Source: Salinicoccus sp. YB14-2
Lineage (GTDB): Bacteria; Bacillota; Bacilli; Staphylococcales; Salinicoccaceae
Length of the DNA stretch: 64,000 bases
Direction of reading: 5' to 3'
NCBI RefSeq assembly: GCF_001265075.1
Contig: NZ_LFKO01000001.1
Span: forward strand, 749,117-813,116
Shown here: piece by piece, positions 26,409 to 35,040 of the stretch
How the letters are laid out: each line of letters opens with the position of its first letter
How positions within the stretch are numbered: the first letter of the stretch is position 1
Position numbers and translations under genes: made by a program
The notes under the pieces: generated by a model
Told to the model about the DNA's origin: nothing
What the model saw: only the letters and a program-made list of their open reading frames with translations
The model's database searches: none

Positions 26409-28097
26409 CTATTTGTCTTCTTTTTTCTCTTCTTCTGTTTCATCATCTCCCTTGACAATCTCTTCATCTTCTTCCTCGATGTCAGGTGCCATCTGATCCG
26501 GCAGTGATGATTTGAATGCTTCGATTCTTTCTTCAAGTTCTTCTTCTGTCTCTTCACGGTAGCCCGGCTCATAGATAAGCTGCTTTCTTTCAAGCTCTAT
26601 AATCTTGAATTCGCTTCTCAACGCTTTAAAGAGCGAGATACCAAGCAATACGACAACCAGAGTGAATGGGAATGCAGCAATCAGCATCGCCATCTCAAGT
26701 GCGCTTAAGCCTCCGGAGAACAGAAGTACAAGTGCTGTACCTGAAAGGATTGCACCCCATACCAGCTTAACTCTGAGTGGCGGGTTCAAGGAACCGCCCG
26801 TTGTCAGCATACCGAGTACGAAAGTACCACTGTCTGCGGAAGTCACAAAGAATGACGCAATCAGAAGAATTGCGATACCCATGACAACCGGCGCGGCAGG
26901 ATAGTTTTCCAGGAAGGCGAACAAGGCGACTTCGTTACCCTCTTCTGCGATCAGGTTGTACAGTCCCCCGCCAACCAGGTTATCTGATTCGATACCTGCA
27001 ACGCCGAATACTGCGAACCAAAGTGCACTGAACAGAACCGGTACACCGGTCACACCCAGAATGAATTCACGGATTGTTCTGCCTCGTGACACACGGGCGA
27101 TGAAACTTCCGACGAATGCAGACCAGCCGATCCACCATGCCCAATAGAACAATGTCCAGTCATTGAGGAAACCTCTGTCGCCCTCAAACGAATTCATACC
27201 GAGCGTCATACTCGGCAGGTTTTGTATATAGTTACCCGCATTTGTAAAGAATGTCTCGAACATTGTGACGGTCGATCCGAAAATGAATACGAAAATCATC
27301 AATGAAATGGCAATGACCACGTTACCCATACTCAAATAACGGATACCGACGTTCAGACCTGTCGATGCTGACGTGATGAATCCCATTGTGATCAACAGGA
27401 TTACAATTGTCTGAGTGACGATATTGTTTTCTATGAAATCAAAACTGTAGCTCAGGCCTGCGGTGACTTGTGTTGCACCGAGACCAAGCGATGTTGCGAT
27501 ACCAAAAATTGTACCGAATACCGCAAGCACGTCCACACTTTTACCCATCCAGCCATTGGCACGGCGGTCACCGATCAATGGTACAAGTGAGGAACTCATA
27601 AGTAATGGTGCCTTATGCCTGAAGTTGAAATAGGCCAGTGCCAGACCGACAATCGCATAAACTGCCCATGGATGGAAGCCCCAGTGGAACAATGTATACT
27701 GCAGCGCTTCTCTTCCGGCTCCGGGCGCTCCGCCTTCAAGACTCGGCGGATTATGGTAATGTGTCAGCGGTTCTGTAACACCATAGAACACGAGACCGAC
27801 ACCCATACCTGCAGTGAACAGGAATGAGAACCATGTGAAATATTTATACTGGGGTTTTTCATTTTGTTTACCCAGTCTGATTTTACCGTATGGACTGAAC
27901 ACCAGGAATAATGCGAACAGGACGAACCCTGTCATTGCCAGCATATAGACCCAGCCAAAGTTATTCGAGATAAACCCGTTAATAAATCCTAATACCGTCT
28001 CTACATTTCCAGGCGCAATGACGCCCCAAAGAATGAATACAATCGCTATCGCAAGCGAGATGTAAAAGACGGGAGTGACTTGTGACTTATTTTTCAT
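26409..28097 (-). CDS. BCCT family osmolyte transporter
   Basis: 562 residues with twelve predicted membrane spans and the BCCT signature: GMGVGLVFYGVTEPLTHY, FHWGFHPWAVYAIVGLALAY, the tryptophan-rich DWTLFYWAWWIGWSAFVGSFIARVSRGRTIREF (in parts), and VTSADSGTFVLGML. This is the OpuD/BetL-type sodium-coupled carrier of glycine betaine or similar osmolytes. The C-terminal 60 residues are very acidic (EEEDEEIVKGDDETEEE), as in osmosensing regions. Start ATG with AAGGAGG. A second BCCT gene lies at 30727. Confidence 0.93.
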   Translation of the reverse strand: MKNKSQVTPVFYISLAIAIVFILWGVIAPGNVETVLGFINGFISNNFGWVYMLAMTGFVLFALFLVFSPYGKIRLGKQNEKPQYKYFTWFSFLFTAGMGVGLVFYGVTEPLTHYHNPPSLEGGAPGAGREALQYTLFHWGFHPWAVYAIVGLALAYFNFRHKAPLLMSSSLVPLIGDRRANGWMGKSVDVLAVFGTIFGIATSLGLGATQVTAGLSYSFDFIENNIVTQTIVILLITMGFITSASTGLNVGIRYLSMGNVVIAISLMIFVFIFGSTVTMFETFFTNAGNYIQNLPSMTLGMNSFEGDRGFLNDWTLFYWAWWIGWSAFVGSFIARVSRGRTIREFILGVTGVPVLFSALWFAVFGVAGIESDNLVGGGLYNLIAEEGNEVALFAFLENYPAAPVVMGIAILLIASFFVTSADSGTFVLGMLTTGGSLNPPLRVKLVWGAILSGTALVLLFSGGLSALEMAMLIAAFPFTLVVVLLGISLFKALRSEFKIIELERKQLIYEPGYREETEEELEERIEAFKSSLPDQMAPDIEEEDEEIVKGDDETEEEKKEDK

Positions 28098-28213
28098 TAA
28101 TAGACCTCCTTATAAAATTACAACCTTTTAAATACACATTCCCTACTATACCACTAAAATTCGGATATTTTTCCAGACCGGCAGTCAAACAACAGGTAAT
28201 AAAAATTGACAAT

Positions 28214-28312
28214 AAAAAAAGACCCTTAGACAGTGAACAACTGTAAGTCATACCCGCTCTTCAGACCCTGGTTCAAAGTAAATGTATCTATAAGAGATGA
28301 TGTCATCCACAT
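28214..28312 (-). other. Possible small transcript with a 28-codon frame ending inside a terminator
   Basis: On the minus strand ATG at 28312 opens a 28-residue frame (MWMTSSLIDTFTLNQG, then LKSGYDLQLFTV) that stops at 28226 inside a hairpin, GACTTACAGT-TGTTC-ACTGTCTAAGGGTC, followed by seven T. The internal GATGA/TCATC palindrome adds structure. No ribosome site precedes the ATG. It lies upstream of the BCCT gene on the same strand. It could be a small RNA, a leader or a peptide gene. The evidence is the frame and the hairpin only. Confidence 0.35.
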
Positions 28313-28380
28313 AGGAACGTAGTCATGATAACATGAATAATAGTAGAATAAAACACCCGTCGATGATGAATACGTTTTAA

Positions 28381-28413
28381 TCCGGCCTTATTTGGCGGCT
28401 TTTTGCTTTTTTT
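28381..28413 (+). terminator. Terminator or attenuator 60 nt upstream of the aspartate dehydrogenase gene
   Basis: CCGgCC-TTATTT-GGcGG stem followed by TTTTTGCTTTTTTTG. No plus-strand gene ends here, so it would stop a leader or a small RNA, and could act as an attenuator for the gene at 28476. Confidence 0.6.
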
Positions 28414-28475
28414 GATACGGTGTTTATTTTAAAACTTCTTAATTGATTAATGAAGATATATACGGAGGAGATAGC

Positions 28476-29255
28476 ATGAATATAGGTTTAATCGGTTCCG
28501 GTGCAATCGGACAGTATTTATTGAAGAAGATTAATAAAGAAAACCATCACGCGCTTACAATCAATAATATCCTGGTTAGGAACAGGGATAAATATCAGAT
28601 GCTTGAGCCCGAGTATAACGTGGAACTCTATACGGATATTGATGAATTTCTGGCTTCTGATATCGATATGGTCGTTGAAGCGGCAAATGTCCGGACAATA
28701 CAGTCGGTGCTGCCGGAGGTTCTGAAGAAAAAAGATGTAATGCTGATCAGCGTCGGCGCACTGGTTGATGAAAAGCTTCTGGCCGAAGCCATCAATCTTA
28801 CAGAAGAATATGACCATCAGCTCCATCTGCCCTCCGGTGCCATCGGTGGACTTGACCTGATTCAAAATGCAAAGTCATACGGCAATTTGGACAGTATCGA
28901 GCTCACGACAAGAAAACCCGCATCATCATTGGTGGATGAAAACATTGAAGAAGAAAAAGTCATCTTTGAAGGCAAAGCTGTCGAAGCCATTGAAAAATTT
29001 CCTAAAAATATGAATGTCTCCATTATCTTATCTTTGGCAGGTTTAGGGATTAATAAGACGAATGTCAGACTGATTGCCGATCCCGACACCGATAAGAACA
29101 TTCATCAAATATCACTTTCCGGTGATTTCGGCGAAGCGGAATTAACGATTAAAAATGAGCCGCTGCCTGAAAATTCAAAAACGAGTGCCCTTGCCGCCCT
29201 CAGCATTCTCGGGACACTTGAGAGAATCCAATCGAATGTTAAATATGGAAACTGA
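28476..29255 (+). CDS. L-aspartate dehydrogenase (NadX-like)
   Basis: 259 residues from ATG 28476 behind GGAGGAG. Rossmann N-terminus MNIGLIGSGAIGQYLLKKI, then the catalytic-domain motifs HLPSGAIGGLDLIQNAKSYG, and TRKPASSLVDEN. The central KFPKNMNVSIILSLAGLGINKTNVRLIADP (in parts) is typical. The family oxidises L-aspartate to iminoaspartate with NAD(P), feeding NAD synthesis or aspartate breakdown. No nadA/nadC lies next to it. It is preceded by a 345-bp region with an attenuator-like hairpin. Confidence 0.88.
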   Translation: MNIGLIGSGAIGQYLLKKINKENHHALTINNILVRNRDKYQMLEPEYNVELYTDIDEFLASDIDMVVEAANVRTIQSVLPEVLKKKDVMLISVGALVDEKLLAEAINLTEEYDHQLHLPSGAIGGLDLIQNAKSYGNLDSIELTTRKPASSLVDENIEEEKVIFEGKAVEAIEKFPKNMNVSIILSLAGLGINKTNVRLIADPDTDKNIHQISLSGDFGEAELTIKNEPLPENSKTSALAALSILGTLERIQSNVKYGN

Positions 29256-29274
29256 CTCTTAAGACAAAGTTAGA

Positions 29275-29439
29275 GGGGCCGGGACATAAGTCCTTAAAAA
29301 AGATTATATTTCATGCAGAACAGATGAAATCCGTACGTTAGACTCCTTGGGGCATCGCGTAAGACTACAGGCTTACGCGATGCCCCAGGAAAGCTAACGT
29401 ACGGATTATTTTTTCTGGATATATTTATGTCTCAGCCCC
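29275..29439. repeat. 165-bp palindromic dispersed element, copy 1
   Basis: Terminal inverted repeats GGGGCCGGGACATAA (29275-29289) and TTATGTCTCAGCCCC (29425-29439) match at 13 of 15 positions. The centre (29328-29407) is a giant hairpin: 14-bp perfect outer stem AATCCGTACGTTAG/CTAACGTACGGATT, a 3-bp TCC/GGA step, and 15-bp perfect inner stem GGGGCATCGCGTAAG/CTTACGCGATGCCCC around an 8-nt loop. A near-identical copy lies in the opposite orientation at 44212-44382. It encodes nothing visible. Its right end is three bases from the stop of the TlpA-like gene. Confidence 0.92.
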
Positions 29440-29442
29440 TTT

Positions 29443-29964
29443 CTATTCCAGCGCCATGTATTCCCTGTACATCGTTTCGTAATTGATTGCGCCTCTCACC
29501 ACATACTGCGTGACACCTTCAGAATCAATCATGTATGAAGTCGGATAGGCAGACAGCTGATAGCTGTCCTCCACCGAACCCTCCGCGTCCAGCAGAACCG
29601 GCATCGTCAGGCCGAGCTCATCGACAAACGCTGAAACACCCGAAATATTGTTTTCCGAATGAGTCAGATTCACCGCCAAAATAACAGCATCCTCTTCTTT
29701 ATGCAGCTTTTCAAAATCAGGCATTTCAGCCCGGCACGGCGGACACCATGTCGCCCAGAAATTGATGATGACCGGTTCACCCCGGTAGTCAGACAATTTT
29801 ACGGTGTCGCCGCCAAGCGTCTCCACTTCAAAATCCGGTGCAGCCTGCCCCGTTTCCAAACCCGCATCCTCCTGACCGGTTTCGTTAGCCGATGAACCGA
29901 AAAATTCATAGAATGACCAGGCCAGCATGCCCGCAACTACCGTGATAATGATATACTTTTTCAT
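29443..29964 (-). CDS. TlpA/ResA-like membrane-anchored thioredoxin
   Basis: 173 residues. The N-terminal membrane anchor spans about 4-22, followed by a short linker and a thioredoxin domain from about 40. The active site is C74-P-P-C77 in NFWATWCPPCRAEMP, and the cis-Pro loop is SAYPTSYMID. It acts outside the membrane as a disulfide reductase, for example for cytochrome c maturation or oxidised surface proteins. Its ATG overlaps the stop of the upstream membrane-protein gene by four bases (ATGA), so the pair is coupled. The palindromic element follows directly. Confidence 0.9.
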   Translation of the reverse strand: MKKYIIITVVAGMLAWSFYEFFGSSANETGQEDAGLETGQAAPDFEVETLGGDTVKLSDYRGEPVIINFWATWCPPCRAEMPDFEKLHKEEDAVILAVNLTHSENNISGVSAFVDELGLTMPVLLDAEGSVEDSYQLSAYPTSYMIDSEGVTQYVVRGAINYETMYREYMALE

Positions 29965-30632
29965 CGTCCAACTTCCTTCTTATCATATTCTCCGAACTTG
30001 CCATATGCAGACAGAATAAGCAGTATCACACCCGCCGCAAGCAGGACGGCAAACCACGGACGCATTGTATAATCAAAGACCGTTGCCGTACTGTAAACAG
30101 CAGATAAAATAATGATGACCACTCCCCATAAAGCGACCGCGGTGATCATCAGATTCTTCTTTATAATCCGATTATAAAGTACATAAAACACCAAAAATAT
30201 AAAGGCGAGTGCGAGAAAATAAACGAATGCAGATGTATCACTGTAGATGAGGAAATAAATAAATTCATACATCATCGATGATGTTAAAAATAAAGTGATC
30301 ATCCCGTCCAAAAAGCCCTTTAAATCCAGCTTCCCTTTTGAATTTTTATAAATGATCACAAATGCAGTCAGCACAATTGCCGAATAAAACACCGTGGAGT
30401 CGCTTGGATACGCCAGCACCGCCAAAGGATCGGCGAGGAAGATATGCAGATTCAATATGATCTTTATTATGTATATGAAGATGATCAGATTGATGAACTG
30501 TGACATCAGCGCTTCCAATGTTTTCTTTTTCTCACTTTTAACAGAATCATTCATCAACATATAAATGACACTGCCGAATGCTGCACTCACGGCCAGAATG
30601 ACGGCTGAAATCAATGTCTCGGTAATCACCAT
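29961..30632 (-). CDS. Polytopic membrane protein coupled to the TlpA-like thioredoxin
   Basis: 223 residues with about seven hydrophobic segments (for example LIIFIYIIKIILNLHIFL, VFYSAIVLTAFVIIY, FVYFLALAFIFLVFYVLY, FAVLLAAGVILLILSAY). There is no cysteine pair like that of CcdA, so it is not an obvious electron carrier. I do not recognise the family; the four-base overlap and shared transcript suggest that it works with the thioredoxin. ATG 30632 is preceded by GAGAGGG. Confidence 0.75.
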   Translation of the reverse strand: MVITETLISAVILAVSAAFGSVIYMLMNDSVKSEKKKTLEALMSQFINLIIFIYIIKIILNLHIFLADPLAVLAYPSDSTVFYSAIVLTAFVIIYKNSKGKLDLKGFLDGMITLFLTSSMMYEFIYFLIYSDTSAFVYFLALAFIFLVFYVLYNRIIKKNLMITAVALWGVVIIILSAVYSTATVFDYTMRPWFAVLLAAGVILLILSAYGKFGEYDKKEVGR

Positions 30633-30694
30633 GGCAGTCCCTCTCAGATTAAAATTTAACTTACTCTGTATATTATCTGTCTCCGGCCATTAAG

Positions 30695-30721
30695 AAAAGC
30701 CCTCCGTTTCGGAAGGCTTTA
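30695..30721 (-). terminator. Terminator after the second BCCT gene
   Basis: AAAGCCcTCCG/CGGAaGGCTTT stem with a TTT loop and a T-rich run on the minus strand, six bases after the stop at 30727. Confidence 0.85.
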
Positions 30722-30726
30722 AATGA

Positions 30727-32265
30727 TCAGTCCTGATCCTGCTTCTTGATGAACAGCTTTTTATTGCCGGAATTTTTATATCTCGGCTTTTCCTCACTCA
30801 ATGATATGAACAGCGACCATGTCATGAGTATGATGACAATTGAAAACGGCAGTGCCGCGACTATGAGCAGATTTTGAATCGACTGTACGCCGCCGGTGTA
30901 GATCATGATGATTGCGAATGCTGATAAAATGACGCCCCATGTCACTTTTACCAAACCTGACGGATGGATGCTCCCCTTAGTTGACAGCATACCCAGTACA
31001 AATGTTGCAGAGTCCGCAGATGTCACAAAGAATATCACTATGACCACCACTGTAAATAAACTCATTAAATATCCCAGCGGATACTGCTCAAGCATGGCAA
31101 AGGTGGCTGTTTCAGTCGCATATTCTGAAATTGTTGCGATGCCGTTCAGTTCAAGATTGATTGCTGAAGCACCGAACACTGTAAAGAATATGAACATGAC
31201 AAGTGATGGCACGAACAGCACACCGATTATAAATTCCTTGATTGTACGGCCGCGGGACACGCGTGCGATGAAAATACCGACGAATGGTGCCCATGATACC
31301 CACCATGCCCAGTAGAATATCGTCCAGTCAGTGACCCATGACAACTGGCCTTCATCGCTCATCGGCAGACGCAGACCCATTTCAAAGAAGTCCGTGATGT
31401 AATTCCCGATCGAGCTCGTAAATGAATTCAAAATATACAACGTCGGACCAATGATGAATAACACCAGTAAAATAATAAAAGCCAGTGACATATTCAAATT
31501 GCTCAACCGCTTGATGCCCTTATCAATGCCTGACCAGGCAGACCATGTAAAGAGTACGGTCGATACTGCGATGATCGTAAATTGAATCGGGAAGCTGGAT
31601 GGAATGTCAAAGAGATAGCCAAATCCTTCGTTGATCTGCATTGCACCGAATCCCAAAGTCGCTGCAACACCGGTCACTGTCGCAATGACAGCTAAAATAT
31701 CTATCATTTTACCAAAGATGCCCTGTGCCCATTTCTCTCCTATCAAAGGCGTGAGCGTTGCACTGACAAGTCCGGGATAGCCTTTATGGAAGTTGAAATA
31801 TGCAAATGTCAGAGCGACGATTGCATATACTGCCCAAGCATGGATACCCCAGTGGAAAAATGAATACTGCAGCGCTTCATTGACCGCAGCATCAGAGCCC
31901 GGTTCTGATACCGGAGAAGATATAAATGCGTGACTGATTGGTTCTGCAGTTGTCCAGAACACAAGTCCAATCCCCATTCCCGCACTGAATAACATCGCAA
32001 ACCAGGACGGCAGTGAGAACTCAGGGTCCTCATCTTCCTTGCCCAGCTTGATGCTTGAGTAACGGGAAAATAATAAGTAAACACAGATCGCCAGTATGAT
32101 CATGATCAATAATAAGTAGTACCAGCTGAAATATGTAGAAATGAACGCTGTAATGTTTCCTGTGATCTGTTCGGTCTGTTCCGGCACTATAGCGCCAAAC
32201 AACACAAAGATTACACAGATTGAAAGTGCAACCCAGAAGACCGTTGAAACTGATTTGAGTTTCAT
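30727..32265 (-). CDS. BCCT family osmolyte transporter (second copy)
   Basis: 512 residues with the same twelve-span BCCT plan: GMGIGLVFWTTAEPISHAF, FHWGIHAWAVYAIVALTFAY, WTIFYWAWWVSWAPFVGIF and VTSADSATFVLGMLSTKGS. It differs from the first copy by Trp-Thr-Thr in place of Tyr-Gly-Val before EP and by a short basic tail (NSGNKKLFIKKQDQD), so it probably has another substrate preference (betaine, choline, ectoine or carnitine). Start ATG with AGAGGAG. Confidence 0.93.
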   Translation of the reverse strand: MKLKSVSTVFWVALSICVIFVLFGAIVPEQTEQITGNITAFISTYFSWYYLLLIMIILAICVYLLFSRYSSIKLGKEDEDPEFSLPSWFAMLFSAGMGIGLVFWTTAEPISHAFISSPVSEPGSDAAVNEALQYSFFHWGIHAWAVYAIVALTFAYFNFHKGYPGLVSATLTPLIGEKWAQGIFGKMIDILAVIATVTGVAATLGFGAMQINEGFGYLFDIPSSFPIQFTIIAVSTVLFTWSAWSGIDKGIKRLSNLNMSLAFIILLVLFIIGPTLYILNSFTSSIGNYITDFFEMGLRLPMSDEGQLSWVTDWTIFYWAWWVSWAPFVGIFIARVSRGRTIKEFIIGVLFVPSLVMFIFFTVFGASAINLELNGIATISEYATETATFAMLEQYPLGYLMSLFTVVVIVIFFVTSADSATFVLGMLSTKGSIHPSGLVKVTWGVILSAFAIIMIYTGGVQSIQNLLIVAALPFSIVIILMTWSLFISLSEEKPRYKNSGNKKLFIKKQDQD

Positions 32266-32437
32266 GAAAATGCTCCTCTATTCACTTTTTATCAATCCCG
32301 ATAAACTGTTCCGGATTAATTTACAGTTTTATACTATAGACTAATCGGGCCGCTTTCTCAAGGTTATACAGAAGACTTAAGAGTAAAAAGTAACCGAACT
32401 TCATTGTTTTTAATCACTTTACATATTTCTTTAATAT

Positions 32438-33076
32438 TCACTCATCTTTTACAATAAGACCCATCAGCGTTGCCATCTGCACCGCCTGCATACTGGAAAC
32501 GACGCAGCCTGCGAGGTCCTCCCGCTTAATGCTCAGAGATTCAAAATATGAGGTGCTGATATCGACGCCGGCAAGGGAAGTATCGATGAACCTGGATTCA
32601 CTCAGATCACAATTTTCAAATTCAATATTTTTAAATTTAACATTGAAGAAATCAGCGGTGACGCAGCGGGTATCTTCAAAAAGTACATTTTCAAACTTCG
32701 ATTCATGTATGCCTGAGAAATTTAAGAGTGATTCCTGGAATTTGATATGTTTCATGATCGATTCATCAAAATTTACACCCGTCATTTTACAGTTGATGAA
32801 TTCGACACGGTGCATCGATACTTTATTAAAAGTCGTGTTTGAAAAATCACAGTTGATAAAACGGGTGTCCGTCAAATCTGCCCCGTCGAATGCATTACCG
32901 GACAAATTGCTGTCTCTGATGACAGCTCCATATGATATGAGCCTTCTTAGATCTTCAGTACTGAAACGGGCGTCGATAATTTCAATACCGTCAAAAATCT
33001 GATCCTCATCTTCCTGCACAGAGTCGTATGTCACTCTTTCCGGCTCAGGCATTATTTTCGGCTGCTTAATATTCAT
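32438..33076 (-). CDS. Pentapeptide-repeat protein
   Basis: 212 residues from ATG 33076 behind GGAGGG. From about residue 45 there are some 20 pentapeptide-like turns with F or L at the central position (NLSGNAFDGADLTDTRF, NCDFSNTTFNKV, FENVLFEDTRCVTADFFNVKF, NCDLSESRFIDTSLAGVD). This makes a right-handed beta-helix. Some such proteins mimic DNA and protect gyrase, but most have no known role. The last 30 residues are non-repeat. Single gene, divergent from the 137-residue protein. Confidence 0.88.
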   Translation of the reverse strand: MNIKQPKIMPEPERVTYDSVQEDEDQIFDGIEIIDARFSTEDLRRLISYGAVIRDSNLSGNAFDGADLTDTRFINCDFSNTTFNKVSMHRVEFINCKMTGVNFDESIMKHIKFQESLLNFSGIHESKFENVLFEDTRCVTADFFNVKFKNIEFENCDLSESRFIDTSLAGVDISTSYFESLSIKREDLAGCVVSSMQAVQMATLMGLIVKDE

Positions 33077-33160
33077 ATCCATCCCTCCGGTTATTATAAT
33101 CATTCTACTTCATTTCATTTTAATGTTATCATTATAACAACTCTATTAAGGTGGGTGTTT

Positions 33161-33574
33161 ATGAATAATAATGAATGGATTGAAGCGGAAAAAATTTGCA
33201 GCCGTGCTTTGGAAAAAGTTGAAGCGGCTCTGACCCATTTAAAATCTGCGAAGAGCTGGGGCACTTTCGACCTGTGGGGCGGCGGATTTTTGACCAGCTA
33301 TTTTAAAACCAAAAAAATTGAGAAAGCAGAAACAGAAATCGGACTGCTGCATGAGGAACTCAGAAAATTGAATGATTCTTCAGAGGAAATCAGATATGCC
33401 CTTGATGGGTTTGAAGCATTGTCCAGCCTGCAGAAAACGTTGGATATCGGTCTCGATGATATTTATACAAACTGGAAAAACCAGGAGCAGATCAAACGCA
33501 ATATTTCGTTAATGGATGAACTCCATGGAAATCTGAACGATCTTAAAAACGATTTAAGCTCAAAACATGCATAA
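33161..33574 (+). CDS. Uncharacterised helical protein
   Basis: 137 residues from ATG 33161 (AAGGTGGG upstream). It is predicted all-helical with coiled-coil character after residue 45 (KKIEKAETEIGLLHEELRKLN). The motif SAKSWGTFDLWGGGFLTSYFKTKKIEKA near residues 30-60 (in parts) recalls a small conserved Firmicutes family without known function. Soluble. Ends at a strong terminator. Confidence 0.7.
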   Translation: MNNNEWIEAEKICSRALEKVEAALTHLKSAKSWGTFDLWGGGFLTSYFKTKKIEKAETEIGLLHEELRKLNDSSEEIRYALDGFEALSSLQKTLDIGLDDIYTNWKNQEQIKRNISLMDELHGNLNDLKNDLSSKHA

Positions 33575-33602
33575 TAAAAACCCTCACTCGAGAGGGTTTT
33601 TG
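33575..33602. terminator. Bidirectional terminator
   Basis: AAAAACCCTC/GAGGGTTTTT stem with a short ACTCGA-type loop between convergent genes. Confidence 0.88.
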
Positions 33603-33791
33603 TCATCTTTTGAACTGTTCAGGCTTTTCGACTTTCATACTCAATATCTCACCACAGTCCGTACATACGTCGGCTATGATCGCGCTGCCGAACGACAACG
33701 CCCTGTGTTTCGGCCGCATTGCTGCATAACCGCTCAATTTCCCTTGTTCTATATCTCTGCTTCCGCATTCCGGACACTCTTTTTCTTCCAC
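33603..33791 (-). CDS. Small zinc-ribbon protein
   Basis: 62 residues from GTG 33791, with AGGAGGAGAAA upstream; an ATG at 33809 overlaps the stop of the macro-domain gene and lies before the ribosome site. Two knuckles, ECPECGSRD and VCTDCGEI, form a rubredoxin-like zinc ribbon. Similar proteins are loosely labelled TFIIIB-like; nucleic acid or protein binding is plausible. It lies directly after, and is co-transcribed with, the macro-domain gene. Confidence 0.75.
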   Translation of the reverse strand: MEEKECPECGSRDIEQGKLSGYAAMRPKHRALSFGSAIIADVCTDCGEILSMKVEKPEQFKR

Positions 33792-33801
33792 CTTTCTCCT
33801 C

Positions 33802-34311
33802 CTAGTCATTGTTCAAGGCTGTATCAAAAGCTCTTTTCGTCTCTTCATCAAATAATACCCACTTGATCAGATCAAAGTCCTCCGGATTTTCTTCGATCAT
33901 TTCTCTGACAGTCTCCACCCCGATGGCTGCCGCTTTATCAACCGGGAAATGATACACACCAGTTGCAATCGATGGAAAGGCAATTTTACGGATACCGTTT
34001 TCTATCGCTACTTCCAAAGCTCTGCGGTAACAGCTCGCGAGCAACGCTTCTTCATTGCTGCCCCCGCCATTCCATATCGGGCCGACAGTATGAATGACGT
34101 GATTCACCGGTAAATTGTAGCCGCCGGAGATTTTCGCATCCCCTATGTCACAGCCGCCAAGCTTACGGGTTTCCTCAAGCAGTTCAAGCCCTGCCGCTTT
34201 ATGGATCGCACCATCCACACCACCGCCGCCCATCAGACTTTCATTCGCCGCATTGACAATCGCTTCCACATTTTCAACTTTTGTTATATCGCCAAGTTCA
34301 GTCTGAAGCAT
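33802..34311 (-). CDS. Macro-domain ADP-ribose hydrolase (YmdB-like)
   Basis: 169 residues. Macro-domain motifs: [35 protein letters not shown] (in parts), [18 protein letters not shown], and [19 protein letters not shown]. The Asn-Ala-Ala-Asn and GGGGVDGAI loops bind ADP-ribose. The YmdB-type enzymes remove O-acetyl from ADP-ribose or ADP-ribose from proteins. ATG 34311 is preceded by AAAGGAG. Confidence 0.92.
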   Translation of the reverse strand: MLQTELGDITKVENVEAIVNAANESLMGGGGVDGAIHKAAGLELLEETRKLGGCDIGDAKISGGYNLPVNHVIHTVGPIWNGGGSNEEALLASCYRRALEVAIENGIRKIAFPSIATGVYHFPVDKAAAIGVETVREMIEENPEDFDLIKWVLFDEETKRAFDTALNND

Positions 34312-34441
34312 TTCATCACTCCTTTAATACCGTTATACCCTGAATTTTCAATGACTAAAATGTATTTCCAATATCTGTTTAAAAATGGCTGAAAACGTCT
34401 ATAGTACAATAGATCAAATAATACACGAGGTGAATATCTTT

Positions 34442-34966
34442 ATGACAAAAATCGCAGTTGTTGTCGGCAGTTTACGTAAAGATTCTTATTAAAGAAAACT
34501 CGCAAAAAATCTGGCATCACTTCTGCCGGATGGTTTTGAACATGAATTTGTCGAGATTGGAAACCTTCAGCTTTATAACGAGGAATACGACGGCAATGAG
34601 CCAAAGGAATATATCGATTTCCGTAATCAGATCAAAGGCACGGATGCAGTCATGTTTGTTACTCCGGAATATAACCGTTCCATACCGGGCGTGCTGAAAA
34701 ACGCAATAGATATCGCTTCCAGACCATATGGCGAGAGTGTCTGGGACGGCAAACCGGCAATGGTTGCCAGCCAGTCCATCAGTAACCTGAGCGGATTCGG
34801 TGCCAACCATCACCTTCGCCAGTCATTGGTATTCCTGAATATGCCGGTGCTGCAGCAGCCTGAAGTGTATATCGCAAACAGTACCGAGCTTTTTGATGAT
34901 AACGATAATGTGAAATCGGATGATACTGTAAAATTTCTGCAGTCGGCAGTAGATGCGTTCGCATAA
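34442..34966 (+). pseudogene. NADPH-dependent FMN reductase interrupted by an in-frame TAA
   Basis: The frame from ATG 34442 (GAGGTG upstream) to 34966 encodes about 173 residues of the flavodoxin-like NADPH-dependent FMN reductase family, but codon 17 is TAA (34490-34492). Before it: MTKIAVVVGSLRKDSY. After it, in the same frame: RKLAKNLASLLP, then DAVMFVTPEYNRSIPGVLKNAIDIASRP, SQSISNLSGFGANHHLRQSL. The family has an Asn here (S-x-N-R/K) in the FMN-phosphate loop, so a fragment restarted later would lose flavin binding. Everything else is intact, so the lesion is recent, suppressed or an error. Confidence 0.87.
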
Positions 34967-34994
34967 CATGTTAAAAGATATGTATAATTTATAG

Positions 34995-35038
34995 AAAAGG
35001 ACGCCTCTGGCAAAACACTGCTTCAGAGGCGTCCTTTA
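34995..35038. terminator. Terminator between FMN reductase and serine hydrolase genes
   Basis: AAAGGACGCCTCTG/CAGAGGCGTCCTTT is a 14-bp perfect stem with a 14-nt loop, serving both convergent units. Confidence 0.9.
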
Positions 35039-35040
35039 TT

